A stretch of 64,000 nucleotides of DNA from Acidimicrobiaceae bacterium (GCA_003167415.1 PMTF01000009.1:1-64000); one strand, 5' to 3'. Numbered from the stretch's first letter, positions 8,859 through 18,675 are shown. Numbers and translations are program-made. The notes: generated by a model from the sequence alone, not told the origin.

Positions 8859-10214
8859 CGCCGAGACCACCGTCATCCCGGCCGGTCTGGTCGGCAAGGC
8901 GGCGGTTACCAACAGCGCCGACAGTGACGGTCGTGGTGCGGCCACAATCACGTCGATGCCGCGCAGATGCGGGTCCGTCGGAAATTCACTCCGCAGAGTC
9001 TCCGAGCTGTTCGCGCTCAGACGCAACTGAGCGGTGCGGGGCTGCCCGCTTCGACTATTCGGCAACGACACGACACTGATGGACATCGATCGCGACGACG
9101 TGTTGGTCACGGTCACGTTGTCGAAGCCGTTCCCCGTGAAGTCACCGACCAAGAATTCGGGTTCGGGTGACTGCGGAGCACTCAAGGCAACATCGTTGCC
9201 CGAGCCGGTCGCGAGGGCCGCGATCACCGGTTGACTCGCATTCATCACCACGCTGGCGTTGCCCGCCGCCGGAATGGCCGGATTCGGGGTGATCGACGCG
9301 ACGGTGCTGCCGTAGGGCGGCACGGTCAGCGTCTGGTTCGGCACGTGGAAGGGGGCGAGCGTCACGGCCAGCGTCACGTTGGCCGGCGTCGGTCCGGGAT
9401 TGGAGAGTCGAATCTGCGCGGTGGCGTTGTTCGCCGTCGTGACCAGAGGAAAGATCGCCGAAGTCGCGGCGGCGTGGACCCCGGTGTTGAACGACACGGT
9501 GGGGCCGGACTGTTGGAGGCCGACGATATCGAGGGTGCCCCGAAGCACGCGCACGTGCACACCGACGTCACTCATATTGACGATCTCGGTCCCGAGGTGG
9601 ATCTCGGCTTGCGAATGGGGGCCGACCGCGTAGCCCTGGAACTTGGCCGGGGCGACGTAGCCGGACGAGGAGAACGTGGAGACGTTGAAGACCGCGGGCG
9701 TCGCGGTCGGGTTGTAGACGCTCAAAATGGCACTCGATCCGACGGTGGTGTCGAAGCCGGCGCCGAACCAGTTGGTGACGCCGGTCGAGATGCACGGTGC
9801 CTCGCTGGTGTGGCCCCTGGTGACCTGGACACCGACCACGCCGCCCCCGCTCACCTGAGCGCCCACGCCGAAGTAGTCGCCGTGCATACCGGCACTGGGA
9901 TTGAAGCCGAACTGCTGGTACGCGTGAAGGGTGACCTCCTTCGAAGTGGCGTCGCCCGTGTTCGAGACGTCATCAATCGTGACGAGGTGCGATTGGTTGG
10001 TCGTATTCAAGAAGATCACGCGCCCCGATTCACCGAGTTTCTGATCGGAGAATCCGGTGCAGTACAGCGCGGTCGACTCGGCGCGACCGTTGAGCGCGAG
10101 CGCACTCGGGAGTTGTGAGTTGTCACCATTCTTCGCGAGAGAACTCACGACTCCGACCACCAGGAGGGCCGCGGCAAGGACGACCAACAGTGGCACGCGT
10201 CGAAGGCTATTCAT
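8844..10214 (-). CDS. DUF5719-like secreted or anchored protein
   Basis: A 456-residue exported protein. The N-terminus has a short basic segment followed by a hydrophobic helix (about 8-26) without a clear cleavage site, so it may stay membrane-anchored. The rest is rich in Thr, Ser, Val and Asn with repeated beta-type strands, consistent with the DUF5719 extracellular proteins encoded next to GT2-membrane fusions in many actinobacteria. It has no catalytic motif I recognise. It begins within the last eight bases of the upstream glycosyltransferase gene, so the two are almost certainly co-translated and may act together at the cell surface. The family name is from memory of the arrangement, not from a search. 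Confidence 0.6.
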   Translation of the reverse strand: MNSLRRVPLLVVLAAALLVVGVVSSLAKNGDNSQLPSALALNGRAESTALYCTGFSDQKLGESGRVIFLNTTNQSHLVTIDDVSNTGDATSKEVTLHAYQQFGFNPSAGMHGDYFGVGAQVSGGGVVGVQVTRGHTSEAPCISTGVTNWFGAGFDTTVGSSAILSVYNPTATPAVFNVSTFSSSGYVAPAKFQGYAVGPHSQAEIHLGTEIVNMSDVGVHVRVLRGTLDIVGLQQSGPTVSFNTGVHAAATSAIFPLVTTANNATAQIRLSNPGPTPANVTLAVTLAPFHVPNQTLTVPPYGSTVASITPNPAIPAAGNASVVMNASQPVIAALATGSGNDVALSAPQSPEPEFLVGDFTGNGFDNVTVTNTSSRSMSISVVSLPNSRSGQPRTAQLRLSANSSETLRSEFPTDPHLRGIDVIVAAPRPSLSALLVTAALPTRPAGMTVVSALDGR

Positions 10215-13200
10215 GGTCTTCCTTCGCGTGTCGCGGATGGACCGTTCGACGTCGACCGGTGAAGAGCCACTCGAGTCGATGGACCCAACCGAATCCCAAC
10301 CACACCAGGGCCCACATCAACAAAGTAAAGGCCGCGAGCAGCGCGTTGAGGGGCAATCGACGAAGCACGAGCCGGCCGGTCGGTCCGGCGGCGCCATCGT
10401 TTGATCCGGCGGTGGCGCTGACGTGGAAAATAGGCGTCCACACGTGGTCGATGGCGCGCGATGCCGGTTGACCGTCGACGTTAAGGCCAAAGGCGCTGGC
10501 CGGGGCGACACCCGCTTGGACGGTGGCGCCCGGAATCACCGGACCCGAATAGGACGAACTGGTGAAGATCGCCGTCGGTGACGTCTGTCCCGGCACGGTC
10601 TCGGAGACGATCCCGTGGAAGAGCGAGTTGGCGAACACTTCGACCGATTTCGTTTGGAACTCGAGCGACAGATCGCTCTGGCGGCCGAGGGTCGTCATCA
10701 GCACCTTGGGCACCGGGTGCAGCGGCACGGTTTGGACACCTGGCAATTCCGGCGCCGAGGAGTTCATCACGACGATCGTCGAGATGCCGGCCGGGGCGAG
10801 CAACTGCCCGAGTCGCACCGTCTCGCCCGACAGGGCCGACTCCACGGCGTTCAAGATGACGTTGCTGGTGCCCGAATCGGGCGTCGAGAACAGTGACGTC
10901 CCACCGGGGAGTCCATTGCTCGACGTCGCGGCCGCGAGCCCCGGGGCGACCGACCATCCCGCCAGGGGCAGAACGGACGGATCGCCCAGCCATAAAACGC
11001 GATATCCCCCGGCCGAAGAAGGCGACAGGGTACTCAACGATTCGGCGACGCTCGTGGTGGGCAGATCGAATCGTCCGCTCGCGAAGATCGCCGCGAACGG
11101 CACGGCCGCGACAACCAACGCCGACACGGTGAGGCCCGCGGCCACTTGGCGCCACCCGAAACCGGCCTGTCGCAGGTCGTTCTCGAGGGCACTGACGCCC
11201 AGGCCGATGAGCAGCGCGAGCATGACCATGTAGAGCGCCAGCAGCACATCGAGGTCGGGGGCGAACGAACCCATCCAGTGACGAGCGTCGAGGGCCGCGA
11301 CGACCAACGTCAACGTCGCGATGGACGCCGCCTTGGAGGCGATGCGAAGTCGCTCGCCGCGACAGAGCAGGAGGCCTATGAGCGCCGCACCCGGCAATAA
11401 CCAGCCGGCCCAGGACAGGCCGAACCCGCCGTCGGCGCCGCGCAGTAACTCGGGAAACGAAGGAACCGACCACGGTCCTCGCGCGAGACCGAACACGCCC
11501 AGGGCGCGTCGTCCGGCCAGTCCGACGTCGACGGTGAGGGGCAACAGAAGGATCGCCACGGTGGCCCACAACGAGCCGAGGAAGCGCCATTTGCCGGACG
11601 TGTTCACTCCTTCGTCGGTCTCGAAGAGTCGCGCGAGGAATACGCCCAGCACGATCAGCGTGACCACGATGAGCGTGGCCGGCGCCATCGCGGTGAGGAT
11701 GGCGATGAGCATGACCGCGATCATTCGCTGACCAGACCAAGTGCTTCGCCATCCACGGTGACCGAACGACACCGGCTCGGCGTACGGCTGGGTGCGGAAG
11801 CCCGGTACGTCCATCAACTCGAAGAGCCGACGAACGATGAAGGGCAGGCCCGCCACCACCACCAAGACGTCGATGCGTCCCTGAGAGATCATGTCGAGTC
11901 CTAAGGGCAACGCCATGTAGGCGACCGAGGCAATGAGGCGGGCGCGGTTAGAGACGCGCCCGCGAAGCAGTCGGCTGACGCCGATGGCGCCGACGGGAAT
12001 GGCGAATACCAACGCCAGTCGAGGAAGGATGCCCATTCGACCGAGGACGAACGTGCCCGCGAACGCGAGCACGGCGTAGCCGGGCGTGCCCGGTGAACCG
12101 GTACCGACGCCGTTGGGCGACCACGAGGCGAAGAAGTGACGCCACATCATCGACCAGGAATCGAATGGGGCGAGGCGCCCGATCAGCGGGAGGTGCGTGA
12201 CGACGAGGTTGCGCGACCCGATGAGCCACAGCACGATGACCACGAGCACCGCGACGGCCTGCGAGCGAAACGAGGTCAGCACCCGAGCCGGTCGGCTCCG
12301 AAGCTCCATCATGGCGCTGTCGGGAATCTCGTCGAACTCTTCGTCTTCGGAGAAGGCCGCGGCGAAACCGACCGCGTCGGCGTCGAACTCGTGGTCCTCG
12401 ATCGCCTCGGGCGGGAGGATTCCCCGAGCCCGGTCGAGTCCCTCGCGTAGAAAGAGGACGAAGAAGCGCTTCAGCCGACTCGCTCCTCCGTCCTGCAATC
12501 GTCGAAGCTCTTCGTCCGAGAGGACCTGGATTTCGTGACGCTGGAGCCGGCGCTCTCGAATCCGACGACGGTGGTGGAAGAGCCATCGCCACGACCCGAG
12601 GATCGCGCCGGCGCGGTCGCTGTCGCGACCCACAATGGCGAGCACGAACTCCAGGGTGTCCATGAGAAAGAGCGCGAGCAGCGTGGTGAAGGCGTAGCGA
12701 CGTCCCCATCCGGTCGCCACTACGAGTAACTGATGTCGGCGCTGAAGGTCTTGACGACTGGCGCGTCGCGTGCCGACGGCGGTCACCGGTCGCTCGCCCG
12801 AAGCAATCGTCTCGCGGTGCGCGACTTTGGCCGACGGCGCGACGACGATGCGCGCGCCCGCGATCTGGGCGCGCCAACAAAGGTCCAGGTCTTCTCCCAG
12901 GACGGTAATCAACGGGTCAAAACCACGCAGCGTGGCGAAGAGGTCGCTGCGCACCAGCGTGGCGCCACCGGGCGCGACGAAGACGTCGCGCTCGAGGTCT
13001 TGTTGGCCGTGGTCGATCTCGCCCGGTTGCACGCGTTCTTGCACGACGCCGAAACGGTCGCAGGTCTGACCGACGTGCAACAGCACCATCGGATCGTTGT
13101 AGGAGACGAACTTAGGGGTGACGACACCGGCGTTCGTTCGAAACGCGGCCTCCACCATCATCTGCACGGCGTCCGGCTCCAGTCGAACGTCGTCGTGACA

Positions 13201-13470
13201 GAAGAGGAAGAAGGCCGAGCCTTCGACCGAAAGCGCGGCTTCATTGCACGCCGCGGCGAAGCCGCGGTTCTCATCGAGGGCGCGCACGAAGGCGTTCGGG
13301 GCGACCGCGGCGACGCGCGCCGGGACGTGTTCGGTCTCCCCGTTCGCGACGACGAGCAGGCTTAGTTCCTCGTAGTTCTGGGCCGCGAGGGAAGCAACCG
13401 CAACTTCTAATCCGGGCCCGGAACCGGTGGTAACGACGACGGCAACAACGGCCGGAGCGCGAGATTCCAT
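10207..13470 (-). CDS. GT2 glycosyltransferase fused to a large membrane domain
   Basis: A 1087-residue fusion. Residues 1 to about 250 are a family 2 glycosyltransferase: an opening VVAVVVTTGSGPGLEVAVASL nucleotide-binding strand, ENRGFAAACNEA, the metal-binding FCHDDVRL, and an ED-x-DLCWR acceptor/catalytic motif. A soluble linker of about 150 residues follows, then a polytopic region with roughly a dozen helices, and an extracellular segment closed by a final helix and basic tail (about 1050-1087). Such fusions are typical of actinobacterial envelope glycan synthesis. It likely transfers sugar from a nucleotide donor to a lipid-linked acceptor. It is coupled to the DUF5719 gene. Confidence 0.8.
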   Translation of the reverse strand: MESRAPAVVAVVVTTGSGPGLEVAVASLAAQNYEELSLLVVANGETEHVPARVAAVAPNAFVRALDENRGFAAACNEAALSVEGSAFFLFCHDDVRLEPDAVQMMVEAAFRTNAGVVTPKFVSYNDPMVLLHVGQTCDRFGVVQERVQPGEIDHGQQDLERDVFVAPGGATLVRSDLFATLRGFDPLITVLGEDLDLCWRAQIAGARIVVAPSAKVAHRETIASGERPVTAVGTRRASRQDLQRRHQLLVVATGWGRRYAFTTLLALFLMDTLEFVLAIVGRDSDRAGAILGSWRWLFHHRRRIRERRLQRHEIQVLSDEELRRLQDGGASRLKRFFVLFLREGLDRARGILPPEAIEDHEFDADAVGFAAAFSEDEEFDEIPDSAMMELRSRPARVLTSFRSQAVAVLVVIVLWLIGSRNLVVTHLPLIGRLAPFDSWSMMWRHFFASWSPNGVGTGSPGTPGYAVLAFAGTFVLGRMGILPRLALVFAIPVGAIGVSRLLRGRVSNRARLIASVAYMALPLGLDMISQGRIDVLVVVAGLPFIVRRLFELMDVPGFRTQPYAEPVSFGHRGWRSTWSGQRMIAVMLIAILTAMAPATLIVVTLIVLGVFLARLFETDEGVNTSGKWRFLGSLWATVAILLLPLTVDVGLAGRRALGVFGLARGPWSVPSFPELLRGADGGFGLSWAGWLLPGAALIGLLLCRGERLRIASKAASIATLTLVVAALDARHWMGSFAPDLDVLLALYMVMLALLIGLGVSALENDLRQAGFGWRQVAAGLTVSALVVAAVPFAAIFASGRFDLPTTSVAESLSTLSPSSAGGYRVLWLGDPSVLPLAGWSVAPGLAAATSSNGLPGGTSLFSTPDSGTSNVILNAVESALSGETVRLGQLLAPAGISTIVVMNSSAPELPGVQTVPLHPVPKVLMTTLGRQSDLSLEFQTKSVEVFANSLFHGIVSETVPGQTSPTAIFTSSSYSGPVIPGATVQAGVAPASAFGLNVDGQPASRAIDHVWTPIFHVSATAGSNDGAAGPTGRLVLRRLPLNALLAAFTLLMWALVWLGFGWVHRLEWLFTGRRRTVHPRHAKEDHE

Positions 13471-13549
13471 CAGTCCTTAAAGGCTACTTGGCCCCTAGTG
13501 ACGGACTCGGCCGCTTCGCAGATGTCGCCCGACATTTGGTCGCTGTTTC

Positions 13550-14452
13550 TTACGATTCGCCGCGACGACGGCGCATTTCATCGATGACGTCATTCAGTGA
13601 TTCGTCGAGGGTGATGGTGGGACGCCACTTCGTAGCCCGAAAGAGTTTGTCGTAGCTGCCGCATGACACCGGGACCTCCACCGGTCGAATCAGTGACCCG
13701 TCGGTGACCAGACGCACGTGCGGCGCGATCGCCGCTATCAGACGTTGCACTATGTCGAACAGGCCCACGTCGATGCCAGAAGCGATGTTGTACACCTCGC
13801 CACTCACGCCGAATTTGATAAGCAGTCGATAGGCGCGCACAATGTCACGAACGTCGCTGAAGTCGCGTCGGGTCGAAAGGTCACCGACGACGATTTCGTC
13901 CGCTCCGTCGGCGAGGGCCTGGAGCAGTCGATTCACGATCGCCGGCACGACGAATTCGGTGGACTGACCCGCACCGAGGTGGTTAAACGGCCGCGCGATG
14001 ACCACGGCCTGGCCACGTTCGCGAACGGCGTCGTGCACGACGTGCTCGGCCTCGACCTTGCTCGAGGCGTAGGGATTGGCCGGAGCTACTCGGAACGTTT
14101 CGACCAACGGAAGATCCTCGGGTCGAACGACGCCGTAGACGTCCGCCGAACTCACGAGTACGACTCTCGCCGTGGGTACCACGTGGTTCGCGGCATCGAG
14201 GACGTTCTTGGTGCCCAGGACGTTCACGCGGGTGTACCCGACCGGATTCGACCACGACGCGCCGACAGCGGTTAACGCCGCCAAATGGTAGATGGCCTCG
14301 GGCCGCACGCTCTCCAACATGGCGAAGACGCTCTTCGCGTCAGTCACGTCACACTCGCGGTCGACGCCGATCGCGTCATCACCCTGTGCGCGCAGGTGCT
14401 CGAGGAGATGATGCCCGACGAAGCCGTCGGCTCCCGTGACGAGTGCTTTCAC
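13550..14452 (-). CDS. NAD(P)-dependent sugar-nucleotide reductase, GDP-6-deoxy-mannose reductase (RMD)-like
   Basis: A short-chain dehydrogenase/epimerase of 300 residues. It has the Rossmann GADGFVG near the N-terminus, the serine-bearing strand SSADVYG, the catalytic YASSK, and ARPFNHLGAGQ, which is typical of the GDP-4-keto-6-deoxymannose reductase branch. It would make a GDP-deoxyhexose (for example GDP-D-rhamnose) for the glycosyltransferases upstream. No GDP-mannose 4,6-dehydratase partner is seen in the window. The start is the GTG at 14452, overlapping the stop of the upstream GT4 gene as GTGA; a longer in-frame extension into that gene is unlikely. Epimerase activity is the alternative. 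Confidence 0.75.
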   Translation of the reverse strand: MKALVTGADGFVGHHLLEHLRAQGDDAIGVDRECDVTDAKSVFAMLESVRPEAIYHLAALTAVGASWSNPVGYTRVNVLGTKNVLDAANHVVPTARVVLVSSADVYGVVRPEDLPLVETFRVAPANPYASSKVEAEHVVHDAVRERGQAVVIARPFNHLGAGQSTEFVVPAIVNRLLQALADGADEIVVGDLSTRRDFSDVRDIVRAYRLLIKFGVSGEVYNIASGIDVGLFDIVQRLIAAIAPHVRLVTDGSLIRPVEVPVSCGSYDKLFRATKWRPTITLDESLNDVIDEMRRRRGES

Positions 14453-15567
14453 GATCGCATCGCCATCTCGTAGGCCCGCACGTGCTGAGCCACTGAGGCG
14501 TCCCACGTGAAGATTTCGGCGCGAGCGCGCGAGCGCTGCGCGCGAAGCGCGCGTTCTTCTCGGCTCATCGTGAGGGCGGTTGTAATCACTTCGGCCAACT
14601 GATCCGCGTCGCCGACGCGAGCGAGGAGCGCGGCGTCGCCCGCGATTTCGGACATCACGGTGTCCGAAGACGTCACGACTCGCGCGCCACAGGCGAGTGC
14701 TTCGAGAACCGGCAGTCCGAAACCTTCGCCGCGCGAGGGGTAGACGACCGCGCGAGACTGGCGCAACAGAGCGGGGAGGGCCGCTTCCTCCACGAAGCCG
14801 AGACGACGAATCCTCGAGAGCGCGCCGTGACTGGCGATCCGTGCTTCGATCTCCTTGACGCCCCAGCCGGGCTGACCGGCGAGCCAGAGCTCCACCTCGG
14901 CGTCGTCGCGGGCCACCTCTGCAAAGGCTTCGAGCAACACGTCGATGCCTTTTCGTGGTTCGAAGGTACCCAGGAAGAATATGTACGGTCGCTCGGCGGG
15001 CAACTCGTGCACGCGCAACATTTCTTGGTCACCGCTCGAATCGGTCGTGAAGCGTTCGAGGTCGACTCCCAGGGTCGCCACGACCACGGGCGCGTGCCGA
15101 GGAATCTGTTCATCCAGCTGACGAGCGGTGAACTCGCTGATGGTCACGAGAACGTCGGCGTGCGTCGCCGAGTAAGCGATGGCCCGGCGAAAGAACGACA
15201 CCTTGGAACGCTCGTGCCATTCGGGGTTCGTGAGGAAGGTGAGGTCGTGGATGGTCACGACCGTCGCCGTCGACGAGCGATGCGGCATGGCGTAGTGCGG
15301 TGAGTGCCACACGTCAACCGAGCGCGCGGTCGAACTCCGACCGGCCATCAGGGCCCCGTAGAAGAGACGAGAGGGCCGAGCATTGGGAACGATCGACGCA
15401 ATGTGCGTCGACGGCGACCAGTCGTGCCAGCGCAACGTATCATCTCGTCGCGTGACCAGCGTGGTGTCCACACCGGTGGCGGGGACGCGGCGCGCCAGTT
15501 CGCCGATGTAGCGGCCGGCCCCGGCGAGACGAGGCGGTACGGCCGACACGTCGAGGGCCAGTTTCAT
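14449..15567 (-). CDS. GT4-family glycosyltransferase
   Basis: A 372-residue GT-B fold enzyme. The N-terminal domain has the glycine-rich donor loop LAGAGRYIGEL. The C-terminal domain has FLGTFEPRKGIDVLLEAF and the retaining GT4 signature with the E-x7-E pair in PSRGEGFGLPVLEALACGARV. It transfers a sugar, probably a mannose- or rhamnose-type residue, from a nucleotide donor with retention. The start is ATG 15567, overlapping the upstream stop as ATGA. It is the third of three GT4 genes in a row and precedes the sugar-nucleotide reductase. Confidence 0.85.
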   Translation of the reverse strand: MKLALDVSAVPPRLAGAGRYIGELARRVPATGVDTTLVTRRDDTLRWHDWSPSTHIASIVPNARPSRLFYGALMAGRSSTARSVDVWHSPHYAMPHRSSTATVVTIHDLTFLTNPEWHERSKVSFFRRAIAYSATHADVLVTISEFTARQLDEQIPRHAPVVVATLGVDLERFTTDSSGDQEMLRVHELPAERPYIFFLGTFEPRKGIDVLLEAFAEVARDDAEVELWLAGQPGWGVKEIEARIASHGALSRIRRLGFVEEAALPALLRQSRAVVYPSRGEGFGLPVLEALACGARVVTSSDTVMSEIAGDAALLARVGDADQLAEVITTALTMSREERALRAQRSRARAEIFTWDASVAQHVRAYEMAMRS

Positions 15568-16637
15568 TGCCACACCGCCAGGTGATCCAGGGCGAGGTTG
15601 CGCCACGTGAGCTCGGCGACCGATCGGCGTCGCGCGAGCTGATGTTCGTCATCGACACTTTCATTCAGCGCCGCCAGAAGGCCCCCGGTGATCGAGTCCA
15701 CGTCGAGCGGATCGACGCGAACGACGAGGTCATTGGCCGCGACGCTGGGCGTCGTCGTGCTGGCGACCACGCGCGTGCCCGCGTGGAGCGCCTCCACCGG
15801 CGACAGACCCCACCCTTCGGCGCGCGGCACGTAGGCGAAGACGGTCGCGTCACGATAGAGAGCGAGGAGCATCGCGCGCGGCACCATACCCAGTACGATC
15901 GCGTCGCCCGTGGCGACGTCGCCCCAACCACTGGGACCGGCGAGGACGAGCGGGCCGAGATCGCTATTCGTCGCGTAGGCAATCTTGTGCGCCTCTAAGA
16001 GACGCTCGATGTTCTTGCGCGGTTCGCGCGTGCCCGCGTACAGCGTGAACGGGCCTCGTACGCCATGTTCGGCGAGCAGATCGCGAACCGACGACTCGGA
16101 GGCGGCGTGGACCGTATCCTCGTCGACCCCGAGGCGAACGGTGTGAAGGCGCGATTCGTCGATGCCGACGTCGACCAGTCGTTCGGCCAGTCCCGGTGAG
16201 GTGACGATGACTCGAAGGTCCTTGCGGTCGGCGATCAATCGGAGCCGGCGATCGTGGAAGCGGACCCCCGAGGGCGTCGAGATCCCCGGTTCATCGCGCC
16301 ACAACAAGTCGTGCATCGCGACGGAATGCACGGCCCCCTTGGATCCTCCCCCGAAGGGGCCCGCCATGGACGTGGCGTGTACGACGTCGGCGTCCTTCGG
16401 GACGCCGAGGGGCCAGAACGGCCAGAGCCTCGTCAAGAGACGCACGTCGCACGGGGCCTGCACGCGCCGCAACGACAGTTCGTCATCGACCGCCCCCCGG
16501 GCTGCGAGTCCCACGACGTCCAGTGACGGATCGGCCAGCGACTGCAGCCCGGCCGCGAGACCGCGAACGTAGGTCGCGATGCCGCCGGGCTGCGGGCGGT
16601 TGAGTTGCTCGATCGAGATGGTGATCGTGCGCTTCAC
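15564..16637 (-). CDS. GT4-family glycosyltransferase
   Basis: A 357-residue GT-B fold enzyme. It opens with ISIEQLNRPQPGGIATYVRG, the usual GT4 donor loop. The second domain has LYAGTREPRKNIERLLEA and the E-x7-E-type PRAEGWGLSPVEALHAGTRV. Start chosen at GTG 16637, which overlaps the preceding gene's stop as GTGA; upstream in-frame codons lie in that gene and lack family character. Donor and acceptor are unknown. The neighbouring enzymes suggest one oligosaccharide built by successive transfers. Confidence 0.85.
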   Translation of the reverse strand: MKRTITISIEQLNRPQPGGIATYVRGLAAGLQSLADPSLDVVGLAARGAVDDELSLRRVQAPCDVRLLTRLWPFWPLGVPKDADVVHATSMAGPFGGGSKGAVHSVAMHDLLWRDEPGISTPSGVRFHDRRLRLIADRKDLRVIVTSPGLAERLVDVGIDESRLHTVRLGVDEDTVHAASESSVRDLLAEHGVRGPFTLYAGTREPRKNIERLLEAHKIAYATNSDLGPLVLAGPSGWGDVATGDAIVLGMVPRAMLLALYRDATVFAYVPRAEGWGLSPVEALHAGTRVVASTTTPSVAANDLVVRVDPLDVDSITGGLLAALNESVDDEHQLARRRSVAELTWRNLALDHLAVWQ

Positions 16638-17644
16638 GATGTCCAGCCTCGCACGACCTCGTGATAGAGCGAAACGTAGGCCCGCGCCGCAGTGTCCGGG
16701 GCGAAATCGACCGCTCGAGATCGTCCGGCCGCCACCATGATCGAACGTCGCGAACCGTTGGTCCACACCTCTTCGAGCGTGTCGTACACCTCGCGGTCGT
16801 CGGTGACCAGCGCCGCGGCGCCCTCTAACAGCTCGCGGTTAATCTCGGTCGCGCGAGCGAGGGTCGGGACGCCGGCCGACAGTGCGGCGATGGCGAATGA
16901 CGGAAAGCGCGCGCCGTCCGAGAGGTGAATGACCACGCGCGCGTTCGCTAAGGCGTCGCGCGCGTCCTCACGGGCGCGGATCGTGATCGCGAGACCACTG
17001 GAGCGGATCTTGTGACCGGCCTCGGTACTGGCGAGGGCGACGACACGAGAACCGTGTTGCTTGGTGAAGGCGATCAGGTGCGGCGCGAGTTCGATGAATA
17101 ACTCATCCACGCCGGTGATATTGACTACGAGGTCCGCGCCCTCGATCGTCTCGTCCACGCGCGGCACCGCCGGCGGCACGACGACCACTCGACTGCGCGC
17201 CACACCCAGGACGCTGATCACTTCGTGGCTCGCACTGCGAGAGGACGCGACCAGCGTCGCGCCGCGCTGAACCGCGCGTCGTAGTTGGTTGATGCGCAAA
17301 TGGGTTCGGGTCTCTCCGCGCAGCGGTCGAAGGTCGTCCACCGAGACGATCAGCGGAATCTTCAGCGTCGGTGGCGTGGCCAGACCGGCCACGTGCAACA
17401 CGTCGACCGGCGGCAATAGACCGTCAATCGTGCGTCCGAGACTGCGACGCCACAGCGGCGACCAGAGCGCGCGCAGGGACAGGTGCGTTTCGTTGCTCGA
17501 GCGCGCGGAGGTTCGTGAGCGGAACCGGATGAGTTCGCATTCGCCGGTGCGATCCAGCGCGTCGGCCAGATCGGTCATGGAGTTGCCCAGCGACTCCAGT
17601 GAACCGTCCAGGTCCAGGCCGACGCGAAGGCTCGAAGGACTCAC
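16634..17644 (-). CDS. Divergent GT4-like glycosyltransferase
   Basis: A 336-residue protein starting at GTG 17644 (GTGA overlap with the hydrolase gene). It follows the GT-B layout: an N-terminal domain with GLDLDGSLESLGNSMTDLA and a C-terminal region with a SDGARFPSFAIAALSAGVPT segment where active GT4 enzymes have E-G-F-G-x-x-x-x-E. The first glutamate position here reads DGARF and the second lies in ALSAG, so the canonical E-x7-E is not intact. It may be a divergent enzyme or a non-catalytic partner of the two GT4 proteins that follow. Confidence 0.65.
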   Translation of the reverse strand: MSPSSLRVGLDLDGSLESLGNSMTDLADALDRTGECELIRFRSRTSARSSNETHLSLRALWSPLWRRSLGRTIDGLLPPVDVLHVAGLATPPTLKIPLIVSVDDLRPLRGETRTHLRINQLRRAVQRGATLVASSRSASHEVISVLGVARSRVVVVPPAVPRVDETIEGADLVVNITGVDELFIELAPHLIAFTKQHGSRVVALASTEAGHKIRSSGLAITIRAREDARDALANARVVIHLSDGARFPSFAIAALSAGVPTLARATEINRELLEGAAALVTDDREVYDTLEEVWTNGSRRSIMVAAGRSRAVDFAPDTAARAYVSLYHEVVRGWTS

Positions 17645-18453
17645 GAACCAAGAGCCAACGTTCGCATCGCACTCGTCCAGCTCGGCCAAAGCTTGGGGGC
17701 CCACCCACCGAAAGCTTCGGTACCGGTCGCCACGAGTCCGATCTGCTCATCGGCGTTGAGCAGTATCAAAGCGCCGCTCTTGCCGAAGTGCCCGAAGCTC
17801 GGCGCCGGCCAGTCCCCCATCCAGTGATGCTTCGCACCCTGGATCTCCGGACCGAGGCCCCAAGGACAGGGAGAGAATCGGCCGAAACCGGGAACGAATC
17901 CGTCGAGCTGCGGCGCGTACGGGGTGATGAGGTGGTTACGCGTCTCTTTGGCGATGCCGTCCGGTCGCAACCACGCGACGGCCAGCGTGGCCAGGTCGTT
18001 CGTTGAACCGACGACTCCGTGCGAGGGAGGTCCCTCGAGCGTGGTCGTGCGCATGCCGAAGGGTCGAAAGATACGTTGTTGCAGCCAGTTGTCGGCCGTG
18101 TTCTCACCGAGAATCGATTTCACGGCCCAGTCGACGCCGTAGTTCGAATAGATCCGCTGAGTCCCGACCGGTACGACGGGATCGCCCTCTTCGAGTCCCA
18201 GTCCACTGCTGTGCGACAGCAGGTTGGCCAGGTTCGACCCCGGGGGCCCGACGCGTTGATCGAATCGCTGAAGCTCCCAGTCGCTCTCCACGCCAAAGGC
18301 CAGTGACACGACCATCTTCGAGACCGACGCCCACGGTCGAACGTCGTCGAGGTCGCCGGCTTCGGCGATTCGTCGAACCACCCCGCCCTTTAGCGACAAG
18401 AGCACCATGGCGGGCGTGCCGGGCCACCCGTCGAGAAGGGAGTTCGTGCTCAC
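17641..18453 (-). CDS. Serine hydrolase of the beta-lactamase / DD-carboxypeptidase (class C-like) family
   Basis: A 270-residue protein with the three motifs of the serine beta-lactamase fold: S-x-x-K in ASVSKM (S43, K46), Y-x-N in YSNYG, and the H-x-G-type triad in GHFGKSG. No signal peptide or membrane segment is visible, so it probably acts in the cytoplasm, unlike penicillin-binding proteins. Such esterase-like members hydrolyse esters or small amides. It heads the glycosyltransferase run, coupled by GTGA, which is unusual and hints that its substrate relates to the glycan made there. A -10-like TATCAT sits eight bases before the GTG start. Confidence 0.8.
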   Translation of the reverse strand: MSTNSLLDGWPGTPAMVLLSLKGGVVRRIAEAGDLDDVRPWASVSKMVVSLAFGVESDWELQRFDQRVGPPGSNLANLLSHSSGLGLEEGDPVVPVGTQRIYSNYGVDWAVKSILGENTADNWLQQRIFRPFGMRTTTLEGPPSHGVVGSTNDLATLAVAWLRPDGIAKETRNHLITPYAPQLDGFVPGFGRFSPCPWGLGPEIQGAKHHWMGDWPAPSFGHFGKSGALILLNADEQIGLVATGTEAFGGWAPKLWPSWTSAMRTLALGS

Positions 18454-18461
18454 AACACTCG

Positions 18462-18467
18462 ATGATA
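18462..18467 (-). promoter_or_regulatory. Candidate -10 box for the serine hydrolase-glycosyltransferase operon
   Basis: TATCAT on the minus strand, eight bases upstream of the GTG start at 18453 and with no Shine-Dalgarno, suggesting a leaderless mRNA for the run 18453-13550. Confidence 0.35.
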
Positions 18468-18675
18468 CTTAAGTACTTGTTTTTGATTTGACGAAGGCAC
18501 CTTCAACCGAAGCTGAAATTTTCGAGTCGCGGCCCATTTTGTCTGATCTGACTGGGACGCGGCGGTACTTGCAAGAACTATGGATAATAGAGGCGTTCAA
18601 TCGAGGTCGAGAGGACGAGAGAGAGATTCGACCGGTCTTGGAGACTAAGGACTAGATCTCGCGCCGTGATCGTAA

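Noticed and set aside
10481-11752. 423-codon minus-strand frame inside the GT2 fusion gene
   Set aside because: Arg/Gly/Pro-rich alternate frame of the same strand; no start site or motif.
18454-18675. Possible small gene or transposase tnpA before the tnpB at 18676
   Set aside because: No frame of useful length and no HUH or serine-recombinase motif; only AT-richer element-end sequence and the divergent promoter.
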